From Pseudeuparius sepicola (Eukaryota; Arthropoda; Insecta; Coleoptera; Anthribidae), in assembly GCA_963920635.1 (NCBI GenBank), contig OY987298.1:114256035-114320034 (forward strand): 64,000 nt of DNA. The letters run 5' to 3'. The notes beneath the pieces were generated by a model. The model was not told the origin of the DNA. It did not search any database and worked only from the letters and a program-made list of their open reading frames with translations. A program made the position numbers and the translations under genes. Below are positions 53,040 to 64,000 of this stretch, in pieces; position 1 is the stretch's first letter; each line of letters opens with the position of its first letter.

Positions 53040-54860
53040 ACAACATACATGTATGTACTTTTAAGTGTATACAAATCGATAAAAAATGTATTTTGTGAGA
53101 TATTTTCAAAAACCTTTTTTTGTTCGAAAGGTCTTCAAAAAACGCTTCTTTTGACATTTTTACTTTTGTCAAAATGCAAATCCAGGGATGGCTACGATTT
53201 TTTTTATACCCTGATTTTCACAAAAACCATTTAGCGATTTTTTTATTTAAAATCTGACACAACAGCGTTAATCAGGACACCCCAAAACCCCCATATACTA
53301 AATTTGAACAAAAAATGTAGAGGGTGTTCGGTTCTACACCGTGTTAAAGTTGAGCAAAATAGGGACTTCAAAGGCACCTGGCGAGTCAAGCGTGCCATGG
53401 AATTATTTCAAAACAGTGGAAGAATTAACAGGACCACCCAAAGTGTTGATGGAAGAAATTGCAAGAAATATACAGGATGTTTTTCTCTACAGCGTCTCAA
53501 ATTTCCGATTATTTTCGAATTTTATGCTGGTCAAGTTTGCCTTGGATTATTGAAGCAATATTACTAAATGTAAAATAAATTAAATTAAAAAATATATAAA
53601 GAGTCATTCAGTCATTTCCCTTGTGTAAATGTTGTTTGCAACATTAAAAAGCGTATTGACAAATGTATAACCTTAGAAGGCGATTATATTGAGAAAACAA
53701 CATTTAGTAACATTGTTTTAATAATCCAAGGCAAACTTGACCAGCATAAAATTCGAAAAAAATCGGAAATTTGAGACGCTGTAAAGAGAAACATCCTGAA
53801 TATTTCTTCTTGCAATTTCTTCCATCAACACTTTGGGTGGTCCTGTTAATTCTTCCACTGTTTTGAAATAATTAAATGGCACGCTTGACTCGCCAGGTGC
53901 CTTTGAAGTCCCTATTTTGCTCAACTTTATAGTAAAATTATTTTAAGAAGTCCTCACTGGGACTGTCAATTGGTAATTTCGCCATCCTAAATTGGCATCA
54001 ATGCAGAAAAAAAATGCAACCGGGTCTTAAGGCCAGGTCAGTAACGAGCCCATTTGCACAATGAATAACTACTAATAACACGAACAAGAACAATACAGAT
54101 AACGGTAAAACTCACGAAACGTACAAAACCCGTGAATATTTTCACTGCCCAAAGTTTGAACCTTTTTGAATGATCCGGAAAACCTTCGCTGTCACTTTCA
54201 CAACACCGAAATAAAATTTGCCTGAGTACGCCTCATAGACACAGCCGCAAGTAGCAGATTTCACCAAAATACCAAAATGAAAGTGTTTCCATGACGTTTG
54301 ACATTATTATTAAAATGAGTTGTAATCATAGTTATTTTTATTTGTAGCGGTATAATCGTGATTGCAATAGGGTTTTTATTTTATTATGTTCTTTTTTTCG
54401 TATCGCTTGGGTAACTTTTCACATCTTAAATCAATGAGTGACGTCATCAACTGGTTGCGACGCATATACCAATGATATACCCATGGTTAACAGAAAATTC
54501 TAGGGATTTTGTGGAGAATGTCATCTGACAAAATCGGGACTTCTTACAGTAATCGGGGTATAACACGGTGTAGAACCGAACACCCTCTACATTTTTTGTT
54601 CAAATTTAGTATATGGAGGTTTTGGGGTGTCCTGATTAACGCTGTTGTGTCAGATTTTAAATAAAAAAATCGCTAAATGGTTTTTGTGAAAATCGGGGTA
54701 TAAAAAAAATCGTAGCCGTCCCTGGATTTGCATTTTGACAAAAGTAAAAACGTCAAAAGAAGCGTTTTTGAAGACCTTTCGAACAAAAAAAGGTTTTTGA
54801 AAATATCTCGCAAAATACATTTTTATCGATTTGTATACACTCAAAAGTAGACCCTAAAGT
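53040..54860. repeat. Large family D palindrome (copies 3 and 4)
   Basis: 53040-53345 and 54555-54860 are inverted: both carry GTATACAAATCGATAAAAATG, TCAAAAACC, CGATTTTTTTATTTAAAATC and GAGGGTGTTCGGTTCTACAC. 53346-53567 and 53718-53940 are also inverted. A D/E block at 53940-54555 sits only in the right arm. Open frames at 53304-53567, 53341-53553 and 53718-53924 arise from the same repeat and are not genes. Confidence 0.85.
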
Positions 54861-56518
54861 GCTACCCTAAAATTTAGTATTATTGTTTTTGATTATTTCA
54901 TTTGTTCAGAAGTCTTAGAAAGTGTAACAGGAACCAAACTAAATTAGAACACAATTAAAGGTTCACCTGGCCATTTTTTAACTTGAAAGTTATAATTTGT
55001 TGGCACACAAGTACAAAAAAATAGTATTTTTAGATAAAAAGATATGGACTAACCTCATTTAAAATCATTTCCTACGTCACTCATTTGCAAACTTATGGTA
55101 TACTTGGTAACTCCTGCAGCCTAAATTTTGTATGTATACAGGGTGGCTTATATAAATGGCTCACTCAAAATATCTCGACTATTTTTTTACAGGAAATATC
55201 GGTGGTAGGTGTGATTGATAGCCCTTCCACGCGGCCTTCTTTTGTTATGATGAAAATTGTTGCCCATGGCCATCTACGAAAACTATGACCAAAAATCGGA
55301 AAAATTCAAAATTTTTAAACTGCTGTAATTTTTTTATTTTTAGAAATATGGGAAAAAGTTTAACATGACAATTGTTTGCAAGAACAGACAGAATAATTTA
55401 CTTATGACATTAGTTTTGATGTGTGGATTACCATAAAGTTTGGACTCTCTTGGGCTCGAAAATTAAGTTACCTGTAAAAATATTTAATTATGTGTGTTTT
55501 GTCAGGCAAAATGACCATTCAATTTAAAGTTTCACACTTGCCTGTTTGTTCCGTATTTACTTAAAAAGATTAGGACGAAATATTGGTAATATTTGTGGCT
55601 GACATAAATCTAGTTACCCATGAAAATAAATATGCAATGATAGCGTTATGACGTTAGTAATAGTATCCCTATTGGAATTTTGCAAATGGGGCTACCTAAA
55701 CAGGTGAGTTTACTCAACAGCTCCGCAAAATGTGTAATACTAAAAAATGAGAATACATTAAATATGCAGCACTGAAATGCAGATGCTGAAAAGGTTAAAT
55801 GTTGAAGAATGTGCGGAGTTGTTTGTTGTGAAAAGTAGGTGTAAATACTAGGTATTCACTGACCATTTATTGTATTGTAATAGTCAATGAATAAAGAACC
55901 CCAGGAAGGAGCAAATGTGGACTTTATGCTGGACCAGTCTAGTGCCTGCATATGGCGGCATGTCGTTTCCGGTTTTACAGTGGCGTACTACTTTAAAATG
56001 GTATAAATGAAATATTCAAATTTTAAAATATATTTTAATCTTCTTAATACATATTTTTATAAATTCGGTCATTTGGTATTTTAATAAGCATATTATTTGA
56101 CTCTCACGAATTTATTTATCTTTGCCAAAACTCAAAAATGAGATAGATATGGACATTTAAGTTATAAACAGTTACAATAATTTTAAATTTGATCCTGTAT
56201 GTTAAATCGAAAACCTTATAAAAAAGCTAATGGAGGAAAATCCAAATGACACGAGAGATAATTTAAATAACACCTTGAATAATCATTATGGAACTAAATA
56301 AATAACACCACTTGCAAATACTATAACATTTTTTATTGGCCCTTAAATAAAATATATATAATTGAAATAACCTATTGGTATTTTCCAAGCTCCATTTAAG
56401 CAAACTACCATGAATACCAAAGCTTCTTTAGCTAACTCTATGATGCTATCCCCATGTAACATGTAACGCATTCCCACAATCTACATACCCATAATATTTA
56501 GTAGGTATATTCTAAATG
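54861..56518. other. Unassigned sequence after Nup133 exon 11
   Basis: No exon recognised. A single MITE-like end TATACAGGGTGGCTTATATA lies near 55135. Confidence 0.4.
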
Positions 56519-57060
56519 CTATCTAATAGCAATTTCGTCAAAAACGTGGGAACATAACAGAGCTTTTTTATCAGAATGTTCCACTTTTGATTTTAAAAAA
56601 TTAAACACTTCTGTAGTGAATCCCATGCTGAGAATTACAGAGGAATACCACTTTGCTAACGTTTTTGGGCGAGGAAAACTATTATAAATTCTTTGCCTTA
56701 CATAGTCATAAGCTCTAGGAGAAAAGAAATGTAGAGCCACAACAAAAGATCTTACAGAATGCTCAAATGTTTTCCTTATTTTGTGTTTTTTGAAACAGTC
56801 TCTGAATTATGTCTATTTGTTTTAAAGTTTTCTAATAAAATAGTTTCTTGCTTGTCTTGCTCTTCTAATAATAACTTCTGTTTCTTTAAATCGACCATAA
56901 TGGACTTCAACGATGATATTTGTTTCTTCTGTCGCCATCTGTTCTTCTGCAAGCCACAGATTTTCCTCTTTAATTCCCTTTTTTGAGGACTGTCCGGGTC
57001 TGGTAGTGATGCACATGTAGGCACCGAAGGCCCAGGTACAGCTTCTATATGTCATCATTC
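56519..57060 (-). pseudogene. P-element-type transposase, middle fragment
   Basis: 57024-56776 reads a basic coiled coil, PQKRELKRKICGLQKNRWRQ and SLKSIMVDLKKQKLLLEE. In another frame 56770-56519 reads KTFEHSVRSFVVALHFFSPR, AYDYVRQRIYNSFPRPKTLA, KWYSSV and ALLCSHVFDEIAIR. The LHFFSPRAYDYVR and WYSSV blocks are typical of P-element/THAP9 transposases, and the final D lies where the first catalytic Asp is expected. A frameshift near 56775 and a stop at 56519 inactivate it. The RNase H core beyond is missing. Confidence 0.8.
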
Positions 57061-57230
57061 TCTTCAGACACAGTTTCTTTTATTGGTCTTGTATAAACTG
57101 GATTAAACGTCCTGACCTAAAATAAAGTACAGCAGTTATGACATGTAGGGAGTGATTCACTTAAAATAGCTGGAAGTAAATGCATTATTTATAGTGGTGG
57201 AGAGTCTTAGAAAAGAAGTAGGTACCTATA

Positions 57231-60141
57231 TAGGGTAAGGTCGGGTATATCGTACCGATTTGTAATTTTTGAAACATCCTGCTTAAGGATTACAACATTT
57301 ATTAAAAATAAAAATCAGACAAACAAGAACACAAATTTTCTTAGTAGCTAAACATGTACATACCTACATTGAAAAAGAAATGTTTTAAAAAAACTAAAAA
57401 ATATAAAACGTTGCAAGACGTACGATTTACCGAACTCGTCGGGTAAATCGTACCGGTGGTTTTTAAATCGTACCGGTAATGTTTTAAATGCAATTTTCAT
57501 TTGTATTTTTTCAGGTTCTTGCCTCTTCCCGCACAGGACGTATGCGCCCATTTTTTACAGTTTAAGCATTGAACCATATCTTCAACTAAGTTTTCTTCAC
57601 ACGCGTGACAAAACCAATCGTTTGGGTTAAAACTGATTTTGATAGTTTTGTTTTCTAGTACAGGTGCTGGTGACTGAGGGGCGGTGACTCTTGAACTACA
57701 AGACATTGCATCTGAAGAAGTAGATGGCATACAGAGATTCTTTTTCACTTGCTTTGCTTTGTTTTTCCTTTGCGTTTGTTGAGTTTCCAAGTCGTCTTTG
57801 TAGGGTGTACTGCTTAAAATGACAGCCGGTTGGGACAACTTCCTTCTTTTTCTTGTTCCATTGTCCAATTGCTCGGGCAATGGACAAATTTCATCGATAG
57901 AAACATCAACATCATGTTTGTTACTTTGGGGCAGTTGACTCTTGTTTGCCGATTTCTTTTTTTCAACATTTTCATCAGTATCATCAAGTTATCTTAGATC
58001 TATTTGATTTTGGTTATCAGCAGCTTGGTTACAATATTCTGGCACATCATTTTTCTTTGATTCTTCCTCGAGTAAAATACTAGCTGCAACGAAATCGGCT
58101 TCTGAAAAAACTGTCCGATCAACAGGCCAGATTCCAGCTTTTTTAAAACCGTTAGCAATAGTGCTTATGGTGGCAGTTTTTGCGAAGGCATCAGACAAAA
58201 GTGCAGTCATGTTATACTGAGAAACATTACTACCAGGATTCGTTCTCAGAAAGGTTTCAACAGCCTGGGAGAAGTAGGTTTCCATAGGCTTAAAGAAACT
58301 TAGATCTAAGGGCTGTAAACGGTGTGTTGTGTGCCCAGGAAGCTGTAACAGCACGACACCATGTTTCCTGGCCAGAATAAGCGCATCCAAATTTTTTGAA
58401 TGGGTCGTATGTCCATCGAGCAACAGAAGCACTTTTTTTTTCTGGACTGGGCTTTACTTGTTTAATAAAGTGTTCTAACCATGTAACAAAGAGTTCAGTA
58501 TTTATGTAACCAGTGTCAGAGATAGTAACAATAGCTCCAGGGGATGCACCAATTGCAAGTTCAGGAGCCATACGTTTCCGCTTAAAAATAATCATGGGGG
58601 AATACACTGACCTGCAGCACTAGCGCAGCAAACGATGGTGGTGTTTACTCCTCTCTCACCACTTGATATTCCACCAACTTGATGTTTGCCCCTTTTTGCT
58701 ATTATTCTTTGATTTTTCTTTTGCACCGTTGAGAAACCACTTTCAATATGGTGAGTGCCGTAAAACCATTTTTATCGACGCACTTTTCCAATATGTCAAA
58801 GAATTCATAAACGTTTTGCTTGTCGAATCCTGGGGCCCTAGCCATTGATATTTTTTCTGGTTGTCTAAGTGATAAAAAATCATGCCGTTTCATAAATGAA
58901 TAATACCAGGCTTTGCCTGCCATTTGCTTATTCATATTAAAATTGTGGGGAATATTATTTCGCACAGCTATTTGGAATGCCAGACGACGAACATCGCTAA
59001 TGGTGACACCAAAAAATCTTTCCTCTAACTTTAATATGTGATCTGCCAGTTCCCGTTCAATGTTAGCATTGAAGGCGACCCATTGATTGAACGTTGTCAT
59101 TGGCTTTTATATTTAAACAGCGCAAATGCCTTCTAAAAGTGGGTTTGGCAATGTTATACCTCCTACAACACTCGTTAAAACCACACTGATTTTCTTTGTA
59201 GGCTGTTAAAGCGCGTTCCATATCTTCTGGGGTCCATCCACAATATTTTCGTTTTTCTTTGTTTTTCCGAGTATCCATTTTTGCCTGCAATAAAATACCC
59301 AACAATAACAAAAGTCCCAACTAATACCTAAAATCTGAGCATGCTTAGTTACCTATACCACCTATAATAGTCGTCTCGCCGAATATCGAAGACATTATTT
59401 GACATTTGCCAAACTCCCTAGATTTTCTGGATTGGCAGGAAAAATCAGGGACGTATTAGAGCGTATTGGATAAGCTGAATTTTCGGACGTTTACAAAAAG
59501 TCGAAACGAAACTGAACTTATCTATTTTTGTATTCTTTCTGTCGAGATGCCCAGCTGCGTTTTGTCGTGTAAACAAAAAAATTGTGACAAAAAATTAAAT
59601 ACGGCCCTGGCTCCCCTGACTCGTCAGTTGATATGAACTAAATTACCAATGTGTCAATTATTCCGTGATCCCCCACTATTCGGCGTGACGTAGTATTTTT
59701 ATATCAAAATTATTATTAGTTGGAAAAATCGTACCGGTACGATTTATCCAACGGATATAGGTACGATTTACCAGACCGGCACATTTTAATATTTTTTATT
59801 TGAATTAAGCCCTAAAATTTTAATTTTCAAAGATAAAATTGTCACAACTACTAAATAAATGCTTACGGTGTAATAAAATACCGTTCAAAAGATTGATTTA
59901 CTTACCAAATTCAAGAAAATCGCTTATAGATAGACGCACAAAATAACATTGGCCATGACTCTATCCACATAAACTCTTGACGTTTAACCATAGACAACAA
60001 GTGAACGGGTGGTTATGACATTAATTTTAATGTAATAAACTTTTAGTGACCGTTCACAGATGTCGCATTCGGTTTTTTATTTAGATTAAAATAGTGGTGG
60101 TACGATATAGCAGGCGGTACGATATACCCGACCTTACCCTA
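57231..60141 (-). mobile_element. Complete pogo-like DNA transposon (2.9 kb)
   Basis: Ends TAGGGTAAGGTCGGGTATAT and ATATACCCGACCTTACCCTA are inverted with TA at both borders (57229-57230, 60142-60143). Several copies of GTACGATTTA/TAAATCGTACCGG lie just inside each end (57420-57480 and 59725-59775). It carries one minus-strand transposase gene and splits the P-element remnant between its THAP and coiled-coil parts. Confidence 0.9.
57490..59278 (-). pseudogene. pogo/jerky-type transposase with PHD-like C-terminus, inactivated
   Basis: Starts MDTRKNKEKRKYCGWTPEDM with a psq-type helix-turn-helix (YNIAKPTFRRHLR), then a CENPB-type DNA-binding region (KAWYYSFMKRHDFLSLRQPE, SMARAPGFDK). The DDE core follows: IESGFSTVQKKNQ, PMIIFKRKRM, SDTGYINTELFVTWLEHF, LLLLDGHTTHSKN and LQPLDLSFFKP. 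The C-terminal end has CHACEENLVEDMVQC and CKKWAHTSC, a PHD/RING-like zinc motif. Breaks: a frameshift at about 59100, another near 58610, another near 58435, and one in-frame TAA at 57989-57991. The expected first catalytic Asp (VDESG) reads HHIESG. Confidence 0.88.
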
Positions 60142-60559
60142 TAGTATGATGCAGACTTAATTTTATAATGGAACATCCCATACATATAAATATCTATCAT
60201 TGTTAGTTTAGGATATATAAAAAAATTTAATTCTTTTATTTATTTAACTAAGAAGATGGAAATAACACTAAGAGCATTGCAACATGAATCTTGGTAATAA
60301 CAAAGACAGATTTTTAATACATTTCATAATCAATTCATATCATTTACCTGATATGCCACTAAAACATCCTTTATTATTTATAATTACAGGTACTAAAAAT
60401 CTTTCTTTGTTAATAATTCTTGGCTTGACATTGTAGGTTAGAATGTCCACGTTCGATACTTCCATTAATAATTAAAAATAAAGTTTTCTTAGTCAATGAT
60501 TTTGTATATTTCGAACTCAATAAAAGCTGAATTATGGACATGTTCATAAAACTATAGCT

Positions 60560-60740
60560 ATTTACATATTTTAATCGAGGCACTTCGATAGTATAGGCAA
60601 GGAAGTTCGCGATAGTCCTACTTTTATCCAAGATGTTCGATCGAAACATTCTTCAGCAAAGTGACGTGAACATAGGAAACTATATTCTTTTGGTGTCCAC
60701 CCTGGTCCATCAGTTTCTTCGTTGTGCATCTTGAGGAAAT
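60560..60740 (-). pseudogene. P-element THAP domain, second half
   Basis: After a TTTTTTTTAG acceptor, one frame reads FPQDAQRRN then a stop, and the next frame reads GWTPKEYSFLCSRHFAEECF and DRTS. The latter is the C-x2-H half of a THAP zinc finger. The frameshift between them is disabling. Confidence 0.75.
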
Positions 60741-61231
60741 CTAAAAAAAATGTGAATGAACTCGGTACTTTATAAAAACAGTTTTTATAACGTTTCCTCA
60801 CTCAAGAGTATATTAAATATATACTCTAGAGATTATTATATAATAAGTACAGTAGGTATATTAGTAGGTACGTAGGTACCTACACATTTTTTAGAATAAC
60901 ATTAACAAATTATAAATCTTTAAAAATTTAGAATATTCTCAAAGAGGTACATTGAGTTGTTTCAAGAAATAATCCTTATTTTCCGTGAAATCGTTGCAAT
61001 ATAGGCAAAAAATTATAAAGCATATTTATCTATGTCTTCAATGTTTTCTTTGAGTTAAGGAATCCTTGATACTAATTTTAAATTTACACTTCTACCCAGG
61101 AAGAAGTAAGTAGCTACACAAAGATAAGCCTCTGGCGCTTTTTGCATGACCTCTTGACCTCTAAAGTTAGTTTGAATAAAGTCAGAACACAATTTTATCC
61201 AAAAAGTAAATTAAATTACAAAAGTATTTAC

Positions 61232-61303
61232 CGATGGAATGTTATCCCCCAAGCATTTTGTTCTTGTAGTCACGGAATAGCCGCAGGCTGCACAGCTAAC
61301 CAT
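61232..61303 (-). pseudogene. P-element THAP domain, first exon
   Basis: MVSCAACGYSVTTRTKCLGD is the C-x2-C start of a THAP domain. The exon has donor GTAAAT at its end. With 60740-60560 and 57060-56519 it forms the remains of one P-type transposase gene on the minus strand, although phase is not kept. Confidence 0.7.
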
Positions 61304-61749
61304 AATAGATCTCCAAAAAGGAGTTATCGAAGAACTACACAAATAAAAGCATAAACCACCGTGACAACTGTCAAATATAAAAATCATAGACAAACCCAAA
61401 GAGAAGACATCCGGAATCCCTAGTGTGAAGTTGGCACAATAGTCGCTAGTGGTGCCGCCGCTAGCATCTGGGTGAACTATTTTTAGGGAGGCGGGAATTT
61501 TAAATATTTTTTGAGAGACTGGTTGATTTATGAGCCTTTATTTTAAAGTTTTACCTTCTTTAAAATTTTAAAACAAAAACAAATGGGTCGTTCACCACAA
61601 AACAGTATTAATAGCTTTACGAATAAACGACACATTAGTTTTTCTTTAAAAACCTTTAAAAGTTAAGGCAAAACTTTAAAATAAAAGATAACTAGGTACA
61701 TAAACTAAAGAGGAAAACAAAATTGTAGCTTCTGAACACTTTAATACAT

Positions 61750-62276
61750 TCAATAAAATAAACAAAAAAAATGAACTCTTGTAAAAATAAACTCTTGTAA
61801 ACAAAATCTCTTAAAAATAAAAAAAGGGGCTGGATCAAAAGAAACCGGAGATTGCTGTATTTCTATAATTGTTTCTACGACAGTGTCATTATTTATGTTT
61901 GAATCCTGAGAACTTAAGTTAGATTTAGAATGAATTATTTCTGCATTCAATATGAGAGGATGCCGATGCTAGTAAATCTACGTTTTCAAAAAAATGGTTT
62001 TGCAAATCTAACTAGTCTCACCTGGAGTCTTACTTTATCAGAGCTGGTAAAACTTTCCATATGGAAATGTTCTTCACAGACATAAATTTTTTTATCAGAA
62101 TAGTTTAAATGCATGATATCACACCACAGCCTCCTCCTATCTGTATTAGTCGGAAAAGTGAAAAATCTTTTATTTCTGTAAGATATGTTTGTCACTGGCC
62201 AATAGTAAATGTTTTTACAATGTAAAGCTGCACATCTGTACTTATATGCCCCTGGGGAAGACATATTGGGCCACAC
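61750..62276 (-). CDS. THAP-domain protein, two exons, apparently open
   Basis: Exon a 62276-62022 (85 codons) has CAALHC, FFTFPTNTDRRRLWCDIM and YVCEEHFHMESF, the C-x4-C...C-x2-H THAP zinc finger with its FP and W positions. After a CAG|GTGAGA donor, exon b 61968-61750 (72 codons plus stop) continues in phase with a Ser/Asn-rich stretch and an EIQQSPVSFDPAP segment. About 157 aa with no break. THAP domains bind DNA and are shared by host genes and P transposases. It may be a domesticated gene or a short P-derived fragment. The last 25 codons are low-complexity and doubtful. Confidence 0.65.
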
Positions 62277-62290
62277 ATTTACAGCATTTT

Positions 62291-62625
62291 ATAAAATCTT
62301 AGGTACATGACTAGGGGTGCAAATCTATTAGGTATCTACTTGCATCACTAGGTCGATATCACAGTAGGGTTGAGGTGAGCACAGGTAACAGTTCTCCTAT
62401 CGGCATTCGCCCTATGGTATAATATTATATTGTTAATGATCCAAAAAAATACCTAAAAATATAAAATCTTAGGTACAAGACTAGGGGTGCAAATCTATTA
62501 GGTATCTACTTGCATCACTAGGTCGATATCACAGTAGGGTTGAGTTGAGCACAGGTAACAGTTCTCCTATCGGCATTCACCCTATGGTACAATATTGTTA
62601 ATGATCCAAAAAATACCTAAAAATG
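62291..62625. repeat. Tandem duplication, 170-bp unit, two copies
   Basis: ATAAAATCTTAGGTACA, CTAGGGGTGCAAATCTATTA and CAGTAGGGTTGAG recur with a 170-bp shift (62291 and 62461) at very high identity. Confidence 0.9.
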
Positions 62626-63829
62626 TACACAATAATGCACATAATGAATTGCTTAAAACTTGCAACAACCATTGCTTACAGGGGCTTTCGAGTTGATACC
62701 TGAAAGGCTCGGTAAGATAGGAAAACAATAACTTCCTATAAAAAGGATTTGACTTGAATGCTTTGTTGAAGGTTTATTGCAGAGGTAGGTACTCACCGTT
62801 AGGGTTACGTTATCTGTGCCGTTAGTATACAAATGATGCTAATATTATTTAGCAGTGACAGCTACATCTTGCTATGCATCTATTGCGATCTCTGGATTAA
62901 GTGGAACCTCGAATCATTAACCTCGTCTTGAGTTAACCTGGTATTTGGGACATCGAGTTGCCCATCACATGTAAGCTAAAAAAAGTTATAAAGTATTAAG
63001 TATTAAACTATGCAAGTAATTCCTGGGCTTTCAGCAAGTGCAAGTACAAGAGCAGGCACAATCAATGTTATTAAGTTAGTATTTTACATTAATATACCTA
63101 CCTATTATCTGTTGCAAAATCCTTATTAATTTCAGTTTTCAGTCTCTCTCTGTGTGTTTTAATGCGGGTTTCACGTCGGGAACACCATTCTGTTTCACTC
63201 ACAGATCAAATATGGTTTCACCCTTGCACATCAAACACATGTTTTTAAAATACAGAATGCACAGATTAAAATTAGAATTATTTGGAGCCTACGACAAGTA
63301 GGTAAACAGAAATTAACTTCTATTTCTGTGCAAGGAAAAGTCAGATGACATCGTTGACATCTATTTCTGTGCAAGGAAAAGTCAGATGACATCGTTGACA
63401 TTAACAAGAATGACAATATTTATCTGGGTTGCGCACTAACATGCTTCCCTAATTACAGGGCCTTTCGGAGCGTCTTTTATTTGGGTTTGTCTATGATACA
63501 AATATTACATCAAAACTCAAAATTCAGTGTCCATACAGGGCGATTTCCGTCTCACGTATTTTATAAGGCCCATAGAGCTTTGGCTCCTTCCTGGGGTTCT
63601 TTATTCATTGGTAATACTAGATATAATATTTTATTATTTTATTTTTGGGATAATTGCTATGGCATTACCTAGCTGTTAAGTTTTCTTGTCAGGTTCTTGC
63701 AAGAAGACCAATTTGAGCAATATGAGATTTAAATTATCATCTCTAAATTTCTCGTTTGATAATAGATAAGTTCTGTCCACAATAAACAATAGACAAAGTT
63801 TTCTTTGTTTATGCCAATCATTCCATGTT
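62626..63829. other. Unassigned sequence near the right edge
   Basis: No gene recognised apart from the tandem duplication. A frame at 63481-63672 begins MGLSMIQILHQ, resembling MGLSMIFIF at 61399 on the other strand. The two share TTTGGGTTTGTCTATGAT and may be copies of one repeat. Confidence 0.35.
63320..63401. repeat. Tandem duplication, 41-bp unit, two identical copies
   Basis: CTATTTCTGTGCAAGGAAAA followed by GTCAGATGACATCGTTGACAT occurs twice back to back (63320-63360, 63361-63401). Confidence 0.95.
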
Positions 63830-64000
63830 TCAGGCACGATTTTAACAGTGGACAATCAGAATCCTAAAAAATATGTGAGCTTAGCTTACTTTTGAGAAAT
63901 TTAATTCATGCTCAACTCATTTTGCAGGGAGTTAGATCCTATTTCTGCTTGGTCCCCAAGTAACCAGATTTCGAATCTTCTCATAACACTTAAAGATAAA
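63830..64000 (+). CDS. Possible exons of an unidentified gene at the window edge
   Basis: A TGTTTCAG acceptor precedes GTILTVDNQNPKKY, with donor GTGAGC at about 63875. After a short intron, TTTTGCAG precedes ELDPISAWSPSNQISNLLIT, open to the window end. The codons look plausible but are too short to identify. They do not match the part of Nup133 expected next. Confidence 0.3.

Noticed and set aside
53304..53924. Matching open frames on both strands (SKIGTSKAPGESSVP) as a conserved small protein
   Set aside because: They are the two arms of the family D palindrome; other copies at 11500 and 17780 are not open in that frame.
63474..63620. Nup133 C-terminal exon
   Set aside because: No reading frame matched the expected helical-domain sequence after exon 11, and the start resembles a repeat also seen near 61390.

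Overview
This window is nuclear DNA of an animal, most likely an insect. The host genes are split by short exons with standard GT-AG introns, the sequence is AT-rich, and it is crowded with P-element, pogo, mariner, hAT, Penelope and non-LTR remnants. I cannot resolve the order. No prokaryotic, plastid or viral gene organisation is present.

Two host genes stand head to head. ZPR1 (zinc-finger protein ZPR1) runs on the minus strand from 21521 down to 2775. All seven exons can be joined in frame into about 447 codons. Nup133 (a Y-complex nucleoporin) starts 528 bp away on the plus strand at 22050. Eleven exons can be followed to 53023, about 767 codons, or roughly two thirds of the protein. The 3' exons were not found and probably lie beyond 64000 or in sequence I could not recognise. 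Coding sequence of the two genes is under 4 kb; almost everything else is introns and mobile DNA.

Layout: 1-2030 holds a mariner-like transposase fragment and a non-LTR retrotransposon tail. 2775-21521 is ZPR1, whose introns 2 and 3 hold a Penelope-like remnant, fold-back mariner-type elements, SINE-like tails and three copies of one MITE, each with a perfect 9-bp target duplication (Mutator-like). 21522-22049 is a candidate shared promoter. 22050-53023 is Nup133. Its intron 3 holds a hAT element with an 8-bp duplication and a nested fold-back element. Its intron 6 is one Tigger/pogo-like frame filled with a mariner. Its intron 9 carries a 4.3-kb element with terminal inverted repeats, an 8-bp duplication and two opposed satellite arrays, followed by nested palindromes, a second Penelope-like remnant, a LINE and a tyrosine-recombinase fragment. 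53040-54860 is a large imperfect palindrome. 56519-61303 is a broken P-element (THAP) transposase split by a complete but inactivated pogo-like element (57231-60141). 61750-62276 is a second THAP-domain gene. 62291-64000 has tandem duplications and possible exons of an unidentified gene.

The strongest unusual structure is the 37883-42194 element: a transposon-like unit whose cargo is a satellite-type array that reverses orientation in the middle. I found no coding system beyond recognisable families; the novelty here is structural.
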